Notes under the pieces: model-generated
Database searches by the model: none
Told to the model about the DNA's origin: nothing
Seen by the model: only the letters and a program-made list of their open reading frames with translations
Shown: piece by piece, positions 39,004 to 42,690 of the stretch
Numbering within the stretch: the stretch's first letter is position 1
How the letters are laid out: each line of letters starts with the position of its first letter
IMG/VR virus record: IMGVR_UViG_3300044825_002244
Coordinates: 1-42,690 of that record
Length of the DNA stretch: 42,690 nucleotides
Source of the DNA: a virus
Strand: one strand, 5' to 3'
Translations under genes and position numbers: made by a program

Positions 39004-40050
39004 GTGGACGATCCACTCTGGCACTGCGCGCGCGTGGCGCTGCACTTCGACGGCGTCGAAGGGGCAACGGCGGCGCCGGACCTGAAGGGCAACTCGTGGA
39101 CGGCCTACGGGGACGCGCACATCACGACATCGGATGGCGTCTTTGGTGGGTCGTGTGCGGTGTTTGACGGCGCCGGCGACTATTTTCGATCCGATGCGCC
39201 AATTGGCTCCTTTGTCTATGAGCCATGGTCGATATCGCTCTGGGTGCGAACGGCTGCGGCAGGGGTGGTGCTGATCGATATCGACGACACCTATTTCAAC
39301 TATCTCTACCAGGTGCGCATCAACAACGGCGGGCGTATCGAGGTATGGTGTCAAAATTCCGTGCTTTTTGCCGGCACCGTCTCCGTCAATGATGGCAGCT
39401 GGCATCATATCGTCGTCGGCAAAACCAATGATTACACGGGGCAGTTGTATCCGGCGGTCTACATCACGGTGGACGGGGTGCTCGATAGCCTGCTGCAAGG
39501 ACAGCCATATCTGACGCCGTTTCCCGGCACCGGCGCCAGGATGGCGATCGGCGCTCAGGTCAGATATCGCGATGCCGCGAAGGATTTTATCGGCAAGATC
39601 GACGACCTGGTAATACATATCGGCGCGCAAGGCTTCGCTACCGACGCCTTCGTGTTGCCGCCGGCGCCCTTTGGCAACACGTTCGGCGGCTTGCTACCGG
39701 CGCTGGTCGCGGTGCCGTTGTCGGCGGCGGTCGGTGGCCAGATGCCCGCGCAGAGCCCGTCGCTATTGTCCGGATGCCGGCCGCTGGTGGATCTCGAAAA
39801 CGGCGGCAGAGGGCGCGTCATCGGCACGACCAAGAACGTCGGCAACCCGGACTACCCGGTCTCCCGCAGGGTGCGCCTGCTGCGCAAGCGGGATGGATTC
39901 CTGGCACGCGAGGGCTGGAGCGATGCCGGAGGCAATTACCTGTTCGAGCATGTCCGACACGACATCGAATACATCGTGCTGTCGCACGACCACACCGGCG
40001 TCTATAACGCCGTGATCGCCGACTCGGTGACTCCGGATCTGATGCCATGA
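39004..40050 (+). CDS. LamG-like lectin domain fused to B3-type tail protein
   Basis: 348 residues from a GTG start three bases after the previous stop. Residues about 1-215 form a concanavalin-A/LamG-like jelly roll: ALHFDGVEGATAAPDLKGNS, GGSCAVFDGAGDYFRSDAPI, PWSISLWVRTAAAGVVLIDI, DGSWHHIVVGKTNDYTGQLY and AAKDFIGKIDDLVIHIG. The C-terminal part (about 250-348) has GRVIGTTKNVGNPDYPVSRR, VRLLRKRDGFLAREGWSDAG, GNYLFEHVRHDIEYIVLSHD, a transthyretin-like fold. The lectin part is AT-richer than the rest, suggesting module exchange. A glycan-binding receptor role is likely. ATGA overlap downstream. Confidence 0.8.
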   Translation: MDDPLWHCARVALHFDGVEGATAAPDLKGNSWTAYGDAHITTSDGVFGGSCAVFDGAGDYFRSDAPIGSFVYEPWSISLWVRTAAAGVVLIDIDDTYFNYLYQVRINNGGRIEVWCQNSVLFAGTVSVNDGSWHHIVVGKTNDYTGQLYPAVYITVDGVLDSLLQGQPYLTPFPGTGARMAIGAQVRYRDAAKDFIGKIDDLVIHIGAQGFATDAFVLPPAPFGNTFGGLLPALVAVPLSAAVGGQMPAQSPSLLSGCRPLVDLENGGRGRVIGTTKNVGNPDYPVSRRVRLLRKRDGFLAREGWSDAGGNYLFEHVRHDIEYIVLSHDHTGVYNAVIADSVTPDLMP

Positions 40051-40448
40051 GCCTCGGCTTTGCCCTGTCGGTGCGCAACGCCCGCGCGCAGGCCGTCGTG
40101 GACCAGCTGGACAAGGCGGCTCTGCCCGGATCGCTGGCCATTTTCGCCACGGCGCAGCCCGCCACCGGGGATCCCCCGGGCGGCGCGCCGCTGGTCAGCA
40201 TCCCGTTGCAGAAGCCGTGCGGCACGGTGGCCAATGGCGTCATCACCTTCAACGTCACCCAGCCAGGGCAGGTCAATCCGGGCGGTACCGCGGTCTGGGC
40301 GCGCGGCTACGATGGCGACGGCAACTTCGTCGTCGATGGCAATGTGGCAGTCACCGGCACGCCCGGGGCGGCTTTCACGCTGGACAATGTGGTGCTGTTG
40401 CTGGGCGCTTTCGTCTTTCTCTCGGCCGCTACGCTATCTGAGCCCTGA
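40047..40448 (+). CDS. Small tail-tip protein
   Basis: 133 residues: MSLGFALSVRNARAQAVVDQ at the N-terminus, a beta-rich middle (SIPLQKPCGTVANGVITFNV, TAVWARGYDGDGNFVVDGNV) and a hydrophobic C-terminus (FTLDNVVLLLGAFVFLSAAT). Such proteins accompany the TTR-domain protein in D3112-type tail modules. ATGA overlap with the preceding gene. Function unknown. Confidence 0.7.
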   Translation: MSLGFALSVRNARAQAVVDQLDKAALPGSLAIFATAQPATGDPPGGAPLVSIPLQKPCGTVANGVITFNVTQPGQVNPGGTAVWARGYDGDGNFVVDGNVAVTGTPGAAFTLDNVVLLLGAFVFLSAATLSEP

Positions 40449-40453
40449 TCGGC

Positions 40454-42316
40454 ATGGCTGTCGATCTTCTCTTCGCCGATTCGCCAGGGTCGCTCGATCT
40501 CGTCTTCGGCGGGCAGGGCGCCGCCCCACAGCCGCGCGCGCTGGGGATGGCGGCAACGCTGCCACCGCCTGTCATGGCCGGCGTTTTGCGGGCCGGCGCC
40601 CTCCCCCTGGCGGCTTCTGCTGCCCTGCCCGCCATCGCCGGGCCGGCCGAAATCACCTACGACAACGCCGTCAGCCGGGGCCCGGTGCGCTGGTGTCGCG
40701 CCCCATGGCAGGGCACTTCAGCGCTCCCAATGGCGTGCCGTGCGCCACACCATGCAACGGCATCCGAAGAGACCGCCGTCGACTGTCGATGCGGCAGCGC
40801 GACCCTTTTTGGCGCCCGTCTGGCGACGCGATGGCAGCCCATGGCGGCGCATCTTCGGCCACTGCCACGCATCCCGTGGGGGCAAGGCAGCGCCCGCAGC
40901 AGGCTGCTCGCCGGGGGCTTCAGTCACCTGTCCATGGCTGTCCGGCCGGCGTCAAGATTCGGCTATGCCGAGGCGTCTCCGGCTCCGATCTGGGTCCGTT
41001 CGGGTTGGCGGGATCTCTTCCGCTGGGCGCGTCCAACCCTCGTTATCCCGTGGGGTGCCGGCGCGCCACTTGCCTCGATGACGGCCGTTCCGTTCGACGT
41101 CGGCCGCGGCGTGCGGCCTGCCTGGCGCATCCCGTGGGGCGAGGGCAAAACCCCGGATCATGGGCGCTGTGCTGGCCCGGTCGTGCCGCCCAACCCTGGC
41201 GGCTACACGCCGTCCACGCACCTGCTGTTCGACCAATCCATGCCGGCCAGCCTGCACCTGGTGTTCGGCGGTTTGCATGTCGTCAGGCCATCCGCCAAAG
41301 TCACCATCCCCATCTTGAGGGCCTATCTCGTGGTCAATGAGGTCATCCTGTTGCGCGTCGCCAACAACCTGCCGTTGCCGGCCCTGGCCCTGTCCCTGTC
41401 GATCGACGTCGACAGTTGGGTATGGGGCTGGCAAGCCAGCCTGCCAGCTTCCCAACTGGGCAACCTACTGCCCGCTGGGCCAGGCGCCCCGGTCGAGCTG
41501 GAAGCCACGGTCAACGGCGTTACATTCCGCTTGCTGGCCGAGAAAATAACGCGCGAACGCTCCTTTGCCACGGGCCGTATCACGGTCTCCGGGCGGGGTA
41601 TCGCGGCTGAGCTGGGCGACCCCTACGCTCTTTCAGTCAGCCGCAGCAACCTCTCAGACCAGACCGCGCAGCAGATCGCCAACGACGCCCTGACGATCAA
41701 CAACGTCGGCATCGGCTGGGCGATCGACTGGGGCATTACCGACTGGCTGGTTCCGGCTGGCGTCTGGTCACATACCGGCGACCACATCGGCGCCGTCCTG
41801 CGCATCGCCGAAGCCGCCGGCGCCTATGTCCAGGCCGACCGCGCAGGCCGCACCCTGATGGTCCGTCACCGCTACCCCATGCCGCCGTGGGATTGGCATC
41901 TCGCCCCGCCCGACTTCTCGCTACCCTCGGCCGTCACCAGTCGCGAGTCAATAGAGTGGATCGAGCGCCCGGGATACAACGCCGTCTATGTGAGCGGCGA
42001 GGGGTCCGGCGTCCTCGCGCAGTGCGTCAGGGCTGGCACCGCCGGCGATCTGGTCGCGCCAATGATTACCGATCAGCTCAATACCGCCGTCGAAGTCGCC
42101 ACCCAAAGAGGCCTGTCAATCCTCGCCGACACCGGTCGCCAACTGCGCATGCTCCTCGATACGCCGGTGCTTCCAGGGGTGGGTATTTACCCCGTCGGAT
42201 CCATGGTGGAATTCACCGAAAACGGGACCTCCAGAATCGGCATCGTGCGCGCCCTTTCTATTCAAGCAGCATTCCCCAGGGTGCGCCAAACGATCGAGGT
42301 AGAGTGTCGTGAGTAA
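40454..42316 (+). CDS. Central tail hub-like protein with long variable N-terminus
   Basis: 620 residues. The N-terminal about 300 residues are unusual: Trp/Arg/Cys-rich with three R/V-IPWG-x-G motifs (near 40868, 41047 and 41125), and LDLVFGG near the start echoed by LHLVFGG about 260 residues later. The C-terminal half is more regular: LSIDVDSWVWGWQASLPASQ, ELEATVNGVTFRLLAEKITR, SFATGRITVSGRGIAAELGD, GYNAVYVSGEGSGVLAQCVR and PVGSMVEFTENGTSRIGIVR. This order of a hub-type beta barrel with an oligonucleotide-binding-like end resembles central tail hub proteins of B3-type phages. Its TAA overlaps the next start. Confidence 0.7.
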   Translation: MAVDLLFADSPGSLDLVFGGQGAAPQPRALGMAATLPPPVMAGVLRAGALPLAASAALPAIAGPAEITYDNAVSRGPVRWCRAPWQGTSALPMACRAPHHATASEETAVDCRCGSATLFGARLATRWQPMAAHLRPLPRIPWGQGSARSRLLAGGFSHLSMAVRPASRFGYAEASPAPIWVRSGWRDLFRWARPTLVIPWGAGAPLASMTAVPFDVGRGVRPAWRIPWGEGKTPDHGRCAGPVVPPNPGGYTPSTHLLFDQSMPASLHLVFGGLHVVRPSAKVTIPILRAYLVVNEVILLRVANNLPLPALALSLSIDVDSWVWGWQASLPASQLGNLLPAGPGAPVELEATVNGVTFRLLAEKITRERSFATGRITVSGRGIAAELGDPYALSVSRSNLSDQTAQQIANDALTINNVGIGWAIDWGITDWLVPAGVWSHTGDHIGAVLRIAEAAGAYVQADRAGRTLMVRHRYPMPPWDWHLAPPDFSLPSAVTSRESIEWIERPGYNAVYVSGEGSGVLAQCVRAGTAGDLVAPMITDQLNTAVEVATQRGLSILADTGRQLRMLLDTPVLPGVGIYPVGSMVEFTENGTSRIGIVRALSIQAAFPRVRQTIEVECRE

Positions 42317-42530
42317 CCTTCTCAAACAGTTCCGCTCGCTGCTCCCAGAGCCCCCGCTGCTGTCCGGCGAGGTCACCGCTATCAACGGCGAACTGCGCAC
42401 CATCACCCTGCCCGACGGCGCCACAATCACCGCCCGCGGCGATGCCGCCATGGCCGCCAGAGTCTTCGTCCGAGGATCCGTGATCGAGGGCCCCGCCCCC
42501 GTCTTGCCAGTGATTCAGATAGTCATTTAA
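42309..42530 (+). CDS. Small terminal tail protein
   Basis: 73 residues from a GTG at 42309 that overlaps the hub stop by eight bases. MSNLLKQFRSLLPEPPLLSG is followed by a small OB-like beta barrel (EVTAINGELRTITLPDGATI, TARGDAAMAARVFVRGSVIE). Similar short genes end the tail operon of D3112-type phages, possibly as a hub-associated or spike-base protein. It is the last gene before the right end. Confidence 0.65.
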   Translation: MSNLLKQFRSLLPEPPLLSGEVTAINGELRTITLPDGATITARGDAAMAARVFVRGSVIEGPAPVLPVIQIVI

Positions 42531-42568
42531 CGCCCCGAACGGGACGGGCAAAAACGGTCGGGTTTGAT

Positions 42569-42669
42569 TTGGCACAAGCCCGCGAAGTGCGCCTTAATTT
42601 ATCACGGGAGCATGAAAAAGCTGTGCCAAATCAAACTAGAATTTGTGCCAAGTAAAACGCGGCTTTACA
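42569..42669 (+). repeat. Right phage end with three transposase-type end sites (R1-R3)
   Basis: The core appears as TTGGCACA at 42569-42576 and as its complement TGTGCCAA at 42622-42629 and 42644-42651. The outermost copy is followed by exactly 18 bases ending in CA at 42668-42669. This mirrors the left end (TG, 18 bases, TTGGCACA), so 42669 is called the last phage base. The innermost copy faces outward while the outer two face inward. The remaining bases to 42690 are flanking DNA. Confidence 0.85.
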
Positions 42670-42690
42670 AGCGGGCCACCGCCTTCGTCC

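Noticed and set aside
37744-39630. 628-codon minus-strand frame opposite tail genes
   Set aside because: Same shadow pattern; the plus-strand genes show conserved tail-protein segments and coupled starts.

Overview
The window holds one essentially complete transposable (Mu-like) prophage with a few dozen bases of flanking DNA on each side. Matching transposase-type end sites (core TTGGCACA) and TG/CA termini with identical 18-base spacing place the ends at 35 and 42669, a phage of about 42.6 kb. The DNA is GC-rich and almost every codon ends in G or C. Gene content follows the D3112/B3 type of transposable siphovirus: DUF1804 small terminase, DUF935 portal, Mu F, I/Z, T, gp36-like and gp37-like genes, a tail tube, no contractile sheath and a long tape measure. 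The host is most likely a GC-rich proteobacterium. A betaproteobacterium is a guess based on the DUF4124 cargo gene and overall style; the flanks are too short to test it.

Layout: (1) 35-231, left end with three end sites. (2) 232-1281, repressor (minus) and Ner (plus) divergent over an operator array. (3) 1283-2343, small early genes, one of them antisense. (4) 2412-5591, transposase A (DDE) and target-capture ATPase B. (5) 5591-11100, a tightly coupled early/middle operon with many 4-base ATGA overlaps: wHTH proteins, GemA, a double-HTH zinc protein, DUF3164, a Lar-like zinc ribbon, HU and the activator Mor. (6) 11115-11954, three small accessory genes and a terminator. (7) 12057-15614, an adhesin/fibre-like cassette: a secreted fibre-domain protein, a beta-helix protein, a 20-residue-repeat protein and a likely fibre-tail adaptor. 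(8) 15611-22352, DksA/TraR zinc finger, DUF2730, wHTH, terminases, portal and an F-type head protein fused to a zincin domain. (9) 22447-24908, a cargo island with a secreted DUF4124 protein and a two-gene minus-strand operon of unknown function. (10) 24909-29783, protease/scaffold, capsid and connector genes. (11) 29837-42530, tail genes. (12) 42531-42669, right end with three end sites.

How it works together: the repressor and the transposase share a Mu-type N-terminal DNA-binding domain, so both probably read the operator array between repressor and ner. Ner and the early regulators lead to Mor, which would switch on late genes. A and B with the six end sites carry out replicative transposition, and the phage also encodes an HU-like protein. 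Late genes build a siphovirus.

The most unusual points are: the F-like head protein with a C-terminal anthrax-lethal-factor-like zincin domain (a MuF-type polymorphic toxin candidate); the cargo island next to it; the adhesin cassette placed upstream of the terminase, including a fibre-domain protein with a signal peptide; a hydrophobic N-terminal extension on the major capsid protein; and the absence of any recognisable endolysin.
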